A stretch of DNA of 12,254 nucleotides from Flavobacteriaceae bacterium (GCA_030829155.1 JAURBD010000043.1:1-12254); one strand, 5' to 3'. Positions 1-7,283 are shown, counted from the first letter of the stretch. Notes: generated by a model not told the origin, from the sequence alone. Numbers and translations: made by a program.

Positions 1-41
1 AATATGGATTCATCAACTGGCTCAAAAAATTCAAGACTCAT
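1..41 (-). CDS. N-terminal fragment of possible arginase/formimidoylglutamase family protein (runs off left edge)
   Basis: On the minus strand an ATG at 41-39 opens a frame that stays open to the window edge and reads MSLEFFEPVDESI. It begins 2 bp after the topA stop, in the same direction, so it is probably co-transcribed with topA. The short N-terminus resembles the start (x-F-x-F-L-x-P-V) that I recall for the arginase/agmatinase/formimidoylglutamase-like protein encoded next to topA in many flavobacteria; that identity is an inference from 13 residues and from position. Such enzymes hydrolyse guanidino or formimino groups with a binuclear Mn centre, but none of the metal-binding residues lies in the window. 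The start codon is reasonable because the next in-frame start is not in view and the spacing to topA is operon-like. Confidence 0.5.
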   Translation of the reverse strand, partial: MSLEFFEPVDESI

Positions 42-43
42 CT

Positions 44-2539
44 CTATTTCTTATTTTTAGTTGCTTTGGCTTTTGGTTTTATTTTTTTCTTGTTGGGTTT
101 TTTTGCTTCAATTCTCTTTTTTGCTTCTTCAAGGGTAATTTTGGTTGGATCAATATCTTTTGATAATTCAATTTTGATTTTACCTTGAATAATATTTGAC
201 CTCCCCCAGCGTGCTTTTTCAACTCGAATACCATCATCCTTCCAATCATGAATGACTTTGTCAATTTCTTTTTGAATCTTATCTTCAATAAGCGTTTCAA
301 TGTCTGAGTTACTCAAAGCATCAAAATCATATTTCTTGTTAACATTAATGAACATTCCACTCCATTTTATGAAGGGTCCAAAACGACCTGAACCTTTGGT
401 TACAGGTAAATTTTTGTATGTGTATATGGGAGCGTCTGCTTTTTTCTTTTCTTCCACAAGCTCAATTGCAGTTTCTAAGTCAATTTCCATGGGATTTGAA
501 CCTTTAGGCAAGGAAACAAACATATCAGCAAATTTGATGTAAGGTCCAAAACGACCATTATTTACAATTAGCTCTTGTCCTTTATAATCTCCAATAGTTT
601 TGGGTAATTGAAACAGTTCGAGTGCTTCCTCAAAAGTAATTGTATCCAATTGTTGATCTGTGTTTAAACTTGCGAAAACGGGCTTATTTTCATCATCAGA
701 ATTTCCAATTTGAGCAATTGGACCAAATTTTCCTAAACGGACTTTTAATTCACGTCCTGACTTTGGATCTGTTCCTAAGCTTCGCTCTCCCGACTCTCGT
801 TCTGCATTTTCTTGAACATAGTTAACCGTTTCATGAAAATCACCGTAAAACCCTTTAATCATTTTAGTCCAATCCTCATTTCCTTCGGCAATTTCATCAA
901 AATCTTTTTCAACTTGAGCAGTGAAACTATAATCCAAAATGTTTTTGAAATTTGCAACTAAAAAATCATTAACAATCATTCCAATATCCGTTGGAACCAA
1001 TTTTCCTTTGTCTGAACCAACCATTTCTGTTAAAATTTTGACCTCAACCTTGTCTTTGTTTAATGATAATTGGTGATAATTACGTTCTTTACCTTCAACT
1101 ATACCCTTGGCAACATAGCCTCTGTTTTGAACCGTAGAAATTGTTGGAGCGTAGGTTGAAGGTCTTCCTATTCCGAGTTCCTCTAATTTTTTTACCAATG
1201 CCGCCTCCGAATATCGATATGGTGGTCTTGAAAATCTTTGAGTAGACAGAAGTGACTTTAATTCAACGACATCTCCTTGATTTACTGATGGAAGTATCCC
1301 TTGTGCTTCCTCTTCATCTTCATCTACACCTTCCAAATAAACTTTTAAAAAGCCCTCAAACTTGATTACTTCACCTCTAGCTTTAAAGATTTCTTTATGA
1401 GTTGATGCTTCAATTTTAAGTTGAGTTCGCTCTAGTTTTGCATCACTCATTTGAGAAGCAACTGTCCTTTTCCAAATCAATTCATAAAGTCGCATTTGAT
1501 CATAATCAGCTTGAATTTTTGTACGAGTTACATCCGTCGGACGAATCGCTTCATGAGCTTCTTGTGCGCCTTTACTTTTAGTTGTGAAATTTCTTGCTTG
1601 AGTATATTCACTCCCATAATTATTTTCGATAGTTGAAAGAACAGCAGATTGTGCTTCTTTGGAAAGATTTACACTATCTGTTCTCATGTAAGTAATTAAC
1701 CCAGCTTCATACAAACGTTGGGCCATGGTCATGGTTTTACTTACAGAAAAATATAGTTTACGAGATGCTTCTTGTTGTAAAGTTGAAGTTGTGAAAGGAG
1801 CTGTTGGACTTTTTTTAGCAGGCTTAGTTTCTTTGGATACTATTGAAAACTTTGCGTTTACATTTTCTAGGAGAAAATCTTGAACTTCATCTGGATTTTC
1901 AAAAGTACTGCTGAGCTGTGCTTTAATGGTTTTGCCTGATGAAGACAAAAATTCAGCTTGAGTTTTATACATGGATTGAGCAGTAAATGCTTTAATCTCA
2001 CGTTCGCGCTCTACAATCAATCGAACAGAAACGGATTGAACCCTCCCTGCTGATAATCCTCCTTTAACTTTTCTCCACAATACAGGAGAAAGCTCATAAC
2101 CTACTAAACGATCTAGAACCCTTCTTGCTTGTTGAGCATTTACAAGATTATAGTCAATTTCTCTGGGTTGATCAATAGCTTTTAAAATTGCGTTTTTAGT
2201 GATTTCATGAAAAACAATTCGTTTTGTATTTTCGTCCTTTAACTTTAATGTTTGGGCCAAATGCCATGCAATTGCTTCTCCTTCACGATCTTCGTCACTT
2301 GCTAACCAAACCATTTCTGCCTTTTTGGCTAACGATTTTAATTCTGTTACAACTTTCTTTTTATCTGAAGAAACAATATACTTTGGAGAAAAATCTCCAT
2401 CAACATTAACACCTAATTCCTTGGAAGGTAAGTCCGCAATATGTCCAAAACTTGAAGCAACTTTAAAATCTTTACCTAAAAACTTTTCAATAGTTTTAGC
2501 CTTAGCTGGGGATTCAACAATAACTAAATTCTTTGCCAT
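44..2539 (-). CDS. topA: DNA topoisomerase I (type IA)
   Basis: Relaxes negatively supercoiled DNA by single-strand cleavage through a 5'-phosphotyrosine, in the cytoplasm on the nucleoid. The 831-residue protein opens with the TOPRIM domain: VIVESPAKAKTI at residues 6-17 with the catalytic Glu9, then the acidic Mg-binding triad D82, D84 and E86 in DEDREGEA. The active-site tyrosine is Y284 in LITYMRTDS, and GIGRPSTYAPTI at 456-467 is another family signature. The C-terminus has topoisomerase C-terminal repeats marked by GKFGP (603-607), GRFGP (662-666) and GRFGP (718-722), plus a degenerate one near 776-784, and ends in a tail with 13 lysines in the last 25 residues. The zinc-binding Cys4 modules of the E. 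coli enzyme are absent; in fact I find no cysteine in the whole protein. The ATG at 2539 is the natural start because the TOPRIM motif begins 5 residues later. Translation ends with TAG. Identity is very secure. Confidence 0.98.
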   Translation of the reverse strand: MAKNLVIVESPAKAKTIEKFLGKDFKVASSFGHIADLPSKELGVNVDGDFSPKYIVSSDKKKVVTELKSLAKKAEMVWLASDEDREGEAIAWHLAQTLKLKDENTKRIVFHEITKNAILKAIDQPREIDYNLVNAQQARRVLDRLVGYELSPVLWRKVKGGLSAGRVQSVSVRLIVEREREIKAFTAQSMYKTQAEFLSSSGKTIKAQLSSTFENPDEVQDFLLENVNAKFSIVSKETKPAKKSPTAPFTTSTLQQEASRKLYFSVSKTMTMAQRLYEAGLITYMRTDSVNLSKEAQSAVLSTIENNYGSEYTQARNFTTKSKGAQEAHEAIRPTDVTRTKIQADYDQMRLYELIWKRTVASQMSDAKLERTQLKIEASTHKEIFKARGEVIKFEGFLKVYLEGVDEDEEEAQGILPSVNQGDVVELKSLLSTQRFSRPPYRYSEAALVKKLEELGIGRPSTYAPTISTVQNRGYVAKGIVEGKERNYHQLSLNKDKVEVKILTEMVGSDKGKLVPTDIGMIVNDFLVANFKNILDYSFTAQVEKDFDEIAEGNEDWTKMIKGFYGDFHETVNYVQENAERESGERSLGTDPKSGRELKVRLGKFGPIAQIGNSDDENKPVFASLNTDQQLDTITFEEALELFQLPKTIGDYKGQELIVNNGRFGPYIKFADMFVSLPKGSNPMEIDLETAIELVEEKKKADAPIYTYKNLPVTKGSGRFGPFIKWSGMFINVNKKYDFDALSNSDIETLIEDKIQKEIDKVIHDWKDDGIRVEKARWGRSNIIQGKIKIELSKDIDPTKITLEEAKKRIEAKKPNKKKIKPKAKATKNKK

Positions 2540-2558
2540 AAATCGATTTTTCTGCTCA

Positions 2559-2566
2559 CAAAAGTA
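2559..2566 (-). promoter_or_regulatory. candidate topA promoter -7 box
   Basis: Read on the minus strand, this is TACTTTTG, a full match to the Bacteroidota -7 consensus TAnnTTTG. It ends 19 bp before the topA ATG, which would give a leader of only about 14 nt without a Shine-Dalgarno sequence. I do not see a TTG -33 element at the usual 17-23 bp spacing (the nearest CAA on the plus strand starts at 2598, too far), so the call rests on the -7 box and its position. Confidence 0.5.
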
Positions 2567-2725
2567 GTTGGTTTTTTTTTAGTACTCATAATTATATCAA
2601 AACTAAACTTAAAATTTCTATCAAATAAGCCTGAATTTATCAACTTTTTTTTGGGAATATTTATTAGCTGCAAACACATAATTAATGAAATAACCTGACA
2701 AGATGACATTATGGAACAATTTTTG

Positions 2726-2733
2726 TAATTTTG
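2726..2733 (+). promoter_or_regulatory. candidate miaB operon promoter -7 box
   Basis: TAATTTTG matches the Bacteroidota -7 consensus TAnnTTTG and is followed by C, as is common. Transcription would begin near 2739, giving a leader of about 50 nt before the miaB ATG. A clear -33 TTG is not visible upstream. The rest of the divergent topA-miaB gap (2540-2788) holds only A/T homopolymer runs and no coding potential I can support. Confidence 0.45.
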
Positions 2734-2767
2734 CTAAAACAAAGCTTATTTTCAAACATTAATTCTA

Positions 2768-2786
2768 TTAACAGTTCGACTGTAAA
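2768..2786 (+). repeat. inverted repeat in the miaB leader
   Basis: The arms ACAGT (2771-2775) and ACTGT (2779-2783) pair perfectly around TCG, and two further A-T pairs can form beyond one mismatch. The element ends 2-5 bp before the miaB start codon, so a hairpin here could mask or shape the initiation region, or the palindrome could be an operator for a dimeric protein. It is short, and chance occurrence in AT-rich DNA is possible. Confidence 0.3.
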
Positions 2787-2788
2787 CC

Positions 2789-4267
2789 ATGAGCGACCAA
2801 AAAGCACTTCATGTAATTCTCGATAAAAATCCGAATGATTTTAATGGTGAACCCTTATCAAAAAAAACAACTGACAAGTTTAAAGATTCAAGAAAGCTGT
2901 ACATTGAGTCCTATGGATGTCAGATGAATTTTGCTGACAGTGAAGTGGTTGCCTCAATACTGTCTTCCGAAGGTTTTCAAACCACCTCAGAAATGAAGGA
3001 AGCTGATTTAGTTTTGATCAATACCTGTTCCATAAGAGACAAAGCAGAACAAACCGTTCGGAAACGTCTTGAAAAGTTTAACTCCGTTAAACGTTTAAAT
3101 CCCAAAATGAAAGTTGGTGTTTTGGGTTGTATGGCTGAACGGCTTAAAGAAAAATTCTTAGAAGAAGAAAAAATTGTTGATATGGTAGTTGGTCCAGATG
3201 CATACAAGGACTTACCCAATCTACTCCATGAAATAGAAGATGGGCGTAATGCCGTCAATGTAATTCTTTCAAAAGAAGAGACCTATGGTGACGTTGCTCC
3301 TTTGCGCCTTCAATCAAATGGAGTAAGCGCTTATGTTTCTATCACTCGAGGTTGTGATAATATGTGTACCTTTTGTGTGGTACCCTTTACAAGAGGACGA
3401 GAACGTAGTCGCGATCCTAAAAGTATTTTAGAGGAAATAAATGATTTGGCAAATAAAGGTTTTAAAGAAATTACTCTTTTGGGGCAAAATGTTGACAGTT
3501 ATCTTTGGTATGGTGGAGGTCTTAAAAAAGATTTTGAAAAAGCATCAGAGCTTCAACAAAAAACTGCTTTAAACTTTTCACAACTTTTATCCCTCGTTGC
3601 GCAAGAACAACCAAAGATGAGAATTCGTTTTTCTACATCGAATCCCCAAGACCTTACTTTAGATGTAATTCATACGATGGCAAAATACGATAACATATGC
3701 AAACATATCCATTTACCTGTTCAATCGGGAAGTGATCGTATTTTAAAAAAAATGAATCGCTTACACACAAGACAAGAATATTTTAATCTCATTGATGACA
3801 TTCGGGAAATAATACCAAATTGTTCTATTTCTCAAGACCTCATTTCAGGATTTCCAACAGAAACTGAAGAGGATCATCAAGACACTCTGAGTCTTATGGA
3901 TTATGTGCAATATCATTTTGGATTTATGTTTTCTTATTCAGAACGCCCAGGGACATTGGCTAAAAGAAAATTAAAAGACGATGTTTCTGAGGAAATTAAA
4001 CTCAGAAGGCTTCAAGAAATAATTGAAAAGCAAAGGCTACACAGTCGTTTCAAAACTTCTCAATACAAAAACAAAACAGTTTGTGTACTTATCGAAAGAG
4101 AATCTAAAAAATCTAAACTTGAATGGAGTGGAAGAACATCTCAAAATACCGTTGTTGTTTTTCCAAAAGAAAATTATTCAGTTGGTGATTTTGTAGACGT
4201 AAAAATTAATGAGTGTACTTCAGCTACACTAATAGGAAGTCCCTTAGGAATTTCTAAAAACATATAA
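2789..4267 (+). CDS. miaB: tRNA-2-methylthio-N6-dimethylallyladenosine(37) synthase MiaB
   Basis: A radical SAM methylthiotransferase that adds the 2-methylthio group to i6A37 of tRNAs reading UNN codons, in the cytoplasm. The N-terminal UPF0004 domain supplies three cysteines for the auxiliary [4Fe-4S] cluster: C44 (YGCQMNFADSE), C80 (NTCSIRD) and C114 (GCMAERLK). The radical SAM cluster motif CxxxCxxC is C189, C193 and C196 in RGCDNMCTFCVVPFTRGRE. A TRAM RNA-binding domain occupies roughly residues 420-485. Features fitting MiaB rather than RimO or MtaB are the FCVVPFTRGRE stretch and GQNVDSY. After GQNVDSY there is an insertion of about 25 residues beginning LWYGGG, which I recall as common in Bacteroidota MiaB. 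The N-terminal 36 residues before the first conserved block are a variable extension. It is the first gene of the run; the next ORF begins 2 bp after its TAA. Confidence 0.97.
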   Translation: MSDQKALHVILDKNPNDFNGEPLSKKTTDKFKDSRKLYIESYGCQMNFADSEVVASILSSEGFQTTSEMKEADLVLINTCSIRDKAEQTVRKRLEKFNSVKRLNPKMKVGVLGCMAERLKEKFLEEEKIVDMVVGPDAYKDLPNLLHEIEDGRNAVNVILSKEETYGDVAPLRLQSNGVSAYVSITRGCDNMCTFCVVPFTRGRERSRDPKSILEEINDLANKGFKEITLLGQNVDSYLWYGGGLKKDFEKASELQQKTALNFSQLLSLVAQEQPKMRIRFSTSNPQDLTLDVIHTMAKYDNICKHIHLPVQSGSDRILKKMNRLHTRQEYFNLIDDIREIIPNCSISQDLISGFPTETEEDHQDTLSLMDYVQYHFGFMFSYSERPGTLAKRKLKDDVSEEIKLRRLQEIIEKQRLHSRFKTSQYKNKTVCVLIERESKKSKLEWSGRTSQNTVVVFPKENYSVGDFVDVKINECTSATLIGSPLGISKNI

Positions 4268-4269
4268 TA

Positions 4270-5535
4270 ATGGAATCCGTTCAATCTATAAAACAACGCT
4301 TTGGGATTATTGGAATGAATCCCTTGCTTAATAGAGCTATTGAAAAAGCACTTCGGGTTGCTGTAACTGATATTTCAGTATTGGTTACTGGCGAAAGTGG
4401 TGTTGGAAAAGAAAACATTCCCAAAATTATTCATCAATACTCTCATCGAAAACATTCAAAATATATAGCTGTAAACTGTGGAGCAATTCCAGAAGGAACT
4501 ATTGACAGTGAACTTTTTGGTCATGAAAAAGGAGCGTTTACAGGGGCTACATCTACTAGAAGTGGCTATTTTGAGGTCGCAGATGGCGGAACAATTTTTT
4601 TAGACGAAGTCGGAGAACTTCCTTTGCCCACCCAAGTAAGACTACTTCGTGTATTGGAAACTGGAGAGTTTTTGAAAGTAGGCTCCTCTAAAACTCAAAA
4701 AACCAATGTTAGAATTGTAGCAGCTACAAATGTCAATATGATTGATGCTATTCAAAAAGAAAAATTTAGAGAGGATTTATACTACCGGCTGAGTACCGTT
4801 GAAATAAACTTACCACCTCTTCGTGAACGAAAAGAAGACATCCCTTTATTGTTTCGGAAATTTGCTTCTGATTTTGGTCAAAAATATCATATGCCAACAG
4901 TTCGATTAGATGAAAGTGCACACAAAATCCTAACAAAATACAACTGGAATGGTAACATTCGTCAACTAAGAAATGTTGCCGAACAAATTTCCGTTTTAGA
5001 AAAAGAACGAGAATTGAATTCGGTAGTACTCATGTCTTACCTTCCTGATATGGGATCTCAATTACCTGCGATAAGGAGAAACGAAAAAACATCAAGTGAT
5101 TTTGCTTCTGAAAGAGAAATTTTATACAAAGTTCTTTTCGACATGAAAAATGACTTAAATGACCTCAAGAAGCTTACCTTAGAGCTCATGAATCATGAGG
5201 TATCTGATGATGTTCAGGAAAAAAACCAAGGTTTAATAAATAAAATATACGGACAAAATACATCTGATGATAGCCAAGAAGCTTTTCAAGCTTTGCCGGT
5301 TGAAAAACAATTACAAGAGCCTGTAGAAAATCCTGTTCAATCCTATGATTATGCAGAAACCATTACTGAAGAAGAGCCTTTATCTCTTCTTCAAAAAGAG
5401 ATAGAAATGATAAAGAGGGCATTAGAAAGAAGTAAAGGAAAACGTAAATTAGCCGCAAAAGAACTCGGGATTTCAGAGCGAACATTATACCGTAAAATCA
5501 AACAATATGATTTAAGTGATGAGTCAGAAGAATAA
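4270..5535 (+). CDS. sigma-54-dependent transcriptional activator (AAA+ with Fis-type HTH, no sensor domain)
   Basis: An enhancer-binding protein expected to hydrolyse ATP and remodel RNA polymerase carrying sigma-54 (RpoN) to the open complex. The AAA+ module starts almost at the N-terminus: Walker A GESGVGKE (41-48), the sigma-54-contacting loop GAFTGA (88-93), Walker B GTIFLDE (107-113), the arginine-finger region FREDLYYRL (166-174) and sensor II GNIRQLRN (228-235). A Fis-like helix-turn-helix lies at about 375-415 (LAAKELGISERTLYRKI). Between them, roughly residues 265-370, is an acidic, low-complexity linker. There is no receiver, GAF or PAS domain, so control probably comes through protein level or a partner. 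All key catalytic residues are intact, so it should be a working activator. It sits 2 bp after miaB and its end overlaps lptE by 17 bp, indicating translational coupling. Its targets are not shown by the sequence; a -24/-12-like site upstream of groES is one candidate. Confidence 0.93.
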   Translation: MESVQSIKQRFGIIGMNPLLNRAIEKALRVAVTDISVLVTGESGVGKENIPKIIHQYSHRKHSKYIAVNCGAIPEGTIDSELFGHEKGAFTGATSTRSGYFEVADGGTIFLDEVGELPLPTQVRLLRVLETGEFLKVGSSKTQKTNVRIVAATNVNMIDAIQKEKFREDLYYRLSTVEINLPPLRERKEDIPLLFRKFASDFGQKYHMPTVRLDESAHKILTKYNWNGNIRQLRNVAEQISVLEKERELNSVVLMSYLPDMGSQLPAIRRNEKTSSDFASEREILYKVLFDMKNDLNDLKKLTLELMNHEVSDDVQEKNQGLINKIYGQNTSDDSQEAFQALPVEKQLQEPVENPVQSYDYAETITEEEPLSLLQKEIEMIKRALERSKGKRKLAAKELGISERTLYRKIKQYDLSDESEE

Positions 5536-6052
5536 AATATACTTTCAATATTTGATCACACTATTTTTTGTGGTACTAATTAAATCTTGTGGAATATATT
5601 CTTTCACAGGAGCTTCTATCCCCGTAGGTACAGAAACATTCCAAGTAAACTATTTTGATAATATTGCCGGAAACAGGCCAGGATCAACAATTGAACCGGG
5701 ACTAGACAGAGACTTTACCCTTGCTCTTCAAGACATCTTAATTAATCAAACAAATCTAAATTTGACTAACACCAATGGTGATTTGGTTTTTGAAGGAGAA
5801 ATTATAGAATATGGAATCTCTCCAATGTCTGCAACTGCTGAAAATACCGCAGCTCAAAATAGATTAACAATTACTGTTAATGTTCGATACTTTAACAAAA
5901 AAAAGGAGGAAGATAATTATGAGACTAGGTTTTCTTTTTTTTACGACTTTCCTGCCGAACAACAAATTTACGATATTAAAGACACCGCACATGGAGAAAT
6001 TTTCGAACGAATTACACAAGATATTTTTAATGCATCTCTAGCAAAATGGTAA
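5519..6052 (+). CDS. lptE: LptE-like LPS assembly lipoprotein
   Basis: Probable outer-membrane lipoprotein that plugs and helps assemble the LptD translocon for lipopolysaccharide. The 177-residue product begins with a basic n-region (MSQKNK), a hydrophobic stretch, and a candidate lipidated cysteine C24 in LIKSC, followed by the GIYSFTGASIP segment that I recall as characteristic of Bacteroidota LptE. The fold after that (VNYFDN, a DFTLALQDIL helix, VFEGEIIEYGISPMSA and a C-terminal helix) fits the LptE alpha/beta pattern. Lys at position -2 of the lipobox is atypical. A GTG at 5516 directly precedes the ATG at 5519; I chose the ATG, which gives a 17-bp overlap with the activator gene. Position between the activator and the TPR-like gene supports the assignment. 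Confidence is lower than for enzymes because LptE diverges strongly across phyla. Confidence 0.85.
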   Translation: MSQKNKIYFQYLITLFFVVLIKSCGIYSFTGASIPVGTETFQVNYFDNIAGNRPGSTIEPGLDRDFTLALQDILINQTNLNLTNTNGDLVFEGEIIEYGISPMSATAENTAAQNRLTITVNVRYFNKKKEEDNYETRFSFFYDFPAEQQIYDIKDTAHGEIFERITQDIFNASLAKW

Positions 6053-6053
6053 T

Positions 6054-6809
6054 ATGATGACTTCTATTGAATTTTCTGATTTATCTAAAAAATTTGACGC
6101 CCTCAGTGAAGAGCAAAGAATGTCTTTGGAAAAAATCACCTATCGGTATCCATATTTTCAAGCTGCCTATGCGCTTTATTTGAAAACATTAAAAGAGCAA
6201 GAAAAATATAATTTTGATTTGATTCTCAAAAAAACTTCTGTAATTAGTCCTGACCGAAGTAAATTATATCAGTTAATTTACGGTCAACCAATCGTTAACA
6301 CAAGTCAGGAAAAACTCTCTGTAGAATCAGTTTCTAATTCTGAGGATCAAGTTGAAGATGTAACTGAAACAATCGAACTTATCGAAGAAACAAATGCTGA
6401 GAGTGAAACAATAGAAAAAACAACTATTATAAATGATAAATTAGAAATTCCAACAAATCTAAGTTTTTTGGAATGGCTAGAATGGTCAAAAAGTAACTCC
6501 GTTGAGGATTATGATAACATCTCTTCAAAAAGTCCTTTTGAAGACAAAATCGATTTAATCGATGCCTTTTTAAAAAATAATCCGAAAATCCCTCCTGTTT
6601 CTCCAAACGTTCCCAAACAGAATTTGTCAAAGAAAACTAAATTCAATAAAGAAGAATTAATGACAGAAACTTTAGCCAAAGTTTATGTTAAACAACAAAA
6701 GTTTAAAAAAGCTTTATTGGCCTATAAGATATTAAGTTTGAAATATCCAGAAAAAAACAGTTTCTTTGCAGACCAAATTAAAGCTATTAAAGAATTACAA
6801 AAAAAATAA
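6054..6809 (+). CDS. hypothetical protein with C-terminal TPR-like helices
   Basis: A predicted 251-residue soluble protein without signal peptide or membrane segment. The N-terminal 80 residues are predicted helical, with an aromatic-rich stretch (RYPYFQAAYALYLKTL) that looks like a helix-turn-helix repeat unit. The middle, roughly 90-125, is acidic and low in complexity (many Glu/Thr/Asn). The C-terminus, about 200-251, resembles one tetratricopeptide unit (TLAKVYVKQQKFKKALLAYKIL) followed by a capping helix. The function is not known to me; a scaffold or adaptor role is only a guess. It starts 1 bp after the lptE stop with two adjacent ATGs (6054 and 6057), and lies 9 bp before secG. Uncharacterised proteins of this shape occur at this locus in flavobacteria, so a link to envelope biogenesis is plausible but unproven. 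Confidence 0.85.
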   Translation: MMTSIEFSDLSKKFDALSEEQRMSLEKITYRYPYFQAAYALYLKTLKEQEKYNFDLILKKTSVISPDRSKLYQLIYGQPIVNTSQEKLSVESVSNSEDQVEDVTETIELIEETNAESETIEKTTIINDKLEIPTNLSFLEWLEWSKSNSVEDYDNISSKSPFEDKIDLIDAFLKNNPKIPPVSPNVPKQNLSKKTKFNKEELMTETLAKVYVKQQKFKKALLAYKILSLKYPEKNSFFADQIKAIKELQKK

Positions 6810-6818
6810 TATAATCAA

Positions 6819-7190
6819 ATGAGTACATTTTCAATTTTTATCGCACTGATTTTAGTAGTTTGTTTTCTTTTAATACTTGTTGTAATGGTTCAAAATCCGA
6901 AAGGTGGAGGACTTTCTTCATCATTTGGAGGAGGAGCTCAACAAATGGGAGGGGTTCAAAAAACAACAGACTTTTTGGATCGTAGCACTTGGATTTTAGC
7001 AACACTTTTATTGTTACTGATTTTACTTTCAAACTTTAGTTTAAATACAAATCAAAATACTATTGACGAAGAATCAAAACTTTTAGATTCCAACACACTT
7101 GAAGAAATTTCAACAGAAGCGATTCCTGAAGTTATTCCTGAGGTACTTCCAGAAACTACTTCAGAGGAAGAACCAGCTGTAATTGAATAA
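6819..7190 (+). CDS. secG: preprotein translocase subunit SecG
   Basis: Small inner-membrane subunit of the SecYEG channel, which helps the SecA-driven export cycle. The 123-residue protein has the SecG layout: transmembrane segment 1 at about 4-23, the conserved cytoplasmic loop MVQNPKGGGLSSSFGGG (about 23-39) continuing to QKTTDFLDRSTW, and transmembrane segment 2 at about 57-72. After the second segment comes a tail of about 45 residues that is strongly acidic (14 Asp/Glu to 1 Lys) and contains a PEV/PEV/PET repeat; such tails vary between Bacteroidota SecG proteins. It is the last gene of the run that begins with miaB, and a hairpin terminator follows 14 bp downstream. Confidence 0.95.
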   Translation: MSTFSIFIALILVVCFLLILVVMVQNPKGGGLSSSFGGGAQQMGGVQKTTDFLDRSTWILATLLLLLILLSNFSLNTNQNTIDEESKLLDSNTLEEISTEAIPEVIPEVLPETTSEEEPAVIE

Positions 7191-7203
7191 ACAACTCTAT
7201 ATT

Positions 7204-7241
7204 AAAAAAATGCCAGCTAACTGACAAGCTGGCATTTTTTT
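7204..7241 (+). terminator. rho-independent terminator after secG
   Basis: Perfect 9-bp stem ATGCCAGCT (7210-7218) with AGCTGGCAT (7227-7235) around the 8-nt loop AACTGACA, flanked by an A run on the left and a T run on the right that extend the pairing. The T run follows directly, as expected for intrinsic termination. It separates the miaB-secG run from groESL; with an A run on the other side it could work in both directions, although no gene converges on it here. Confidence 0.9.
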
Positions 7242-7265
7242 TTAGAATAGAGACTTTATTTCAAA

Positions 7266-7283
7266 TTGGCATAATTTATGAAA
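7266..7283 (+). promoter_or_regulatory. sigma-54-like (-24/-12) promoter element upstream of groES
   Basis: The sequence TTGGCATAATTTATGAAA has a full TTGGCA -24 half, and the G of the -12 half (7280) lies 12 bp after the first G of GG (7268), the spacing used by sigma-54 polymerase. The -12 half is GA instead of GC, so it is imperfect. Transcription would start near 7293, leaving a leader of about 27 nt. I found no CIRCE inverted repeat (TTAGCACTC-N9-GAGTGCTAA) here, and no good TAnnTTTG box, so this is the best visible promoter candidate for groESL. Functional use is an inference. Confidence 0.45.

Noticed and set aside
2524..2709. 61-codon minus-strand frame overlapping the topA start
   Set aside because: It overlaps the first codons of topA in another frame, lies across the promoter region, and its translation is low-complexity Lys/Ile/Ser without any family resemblance.
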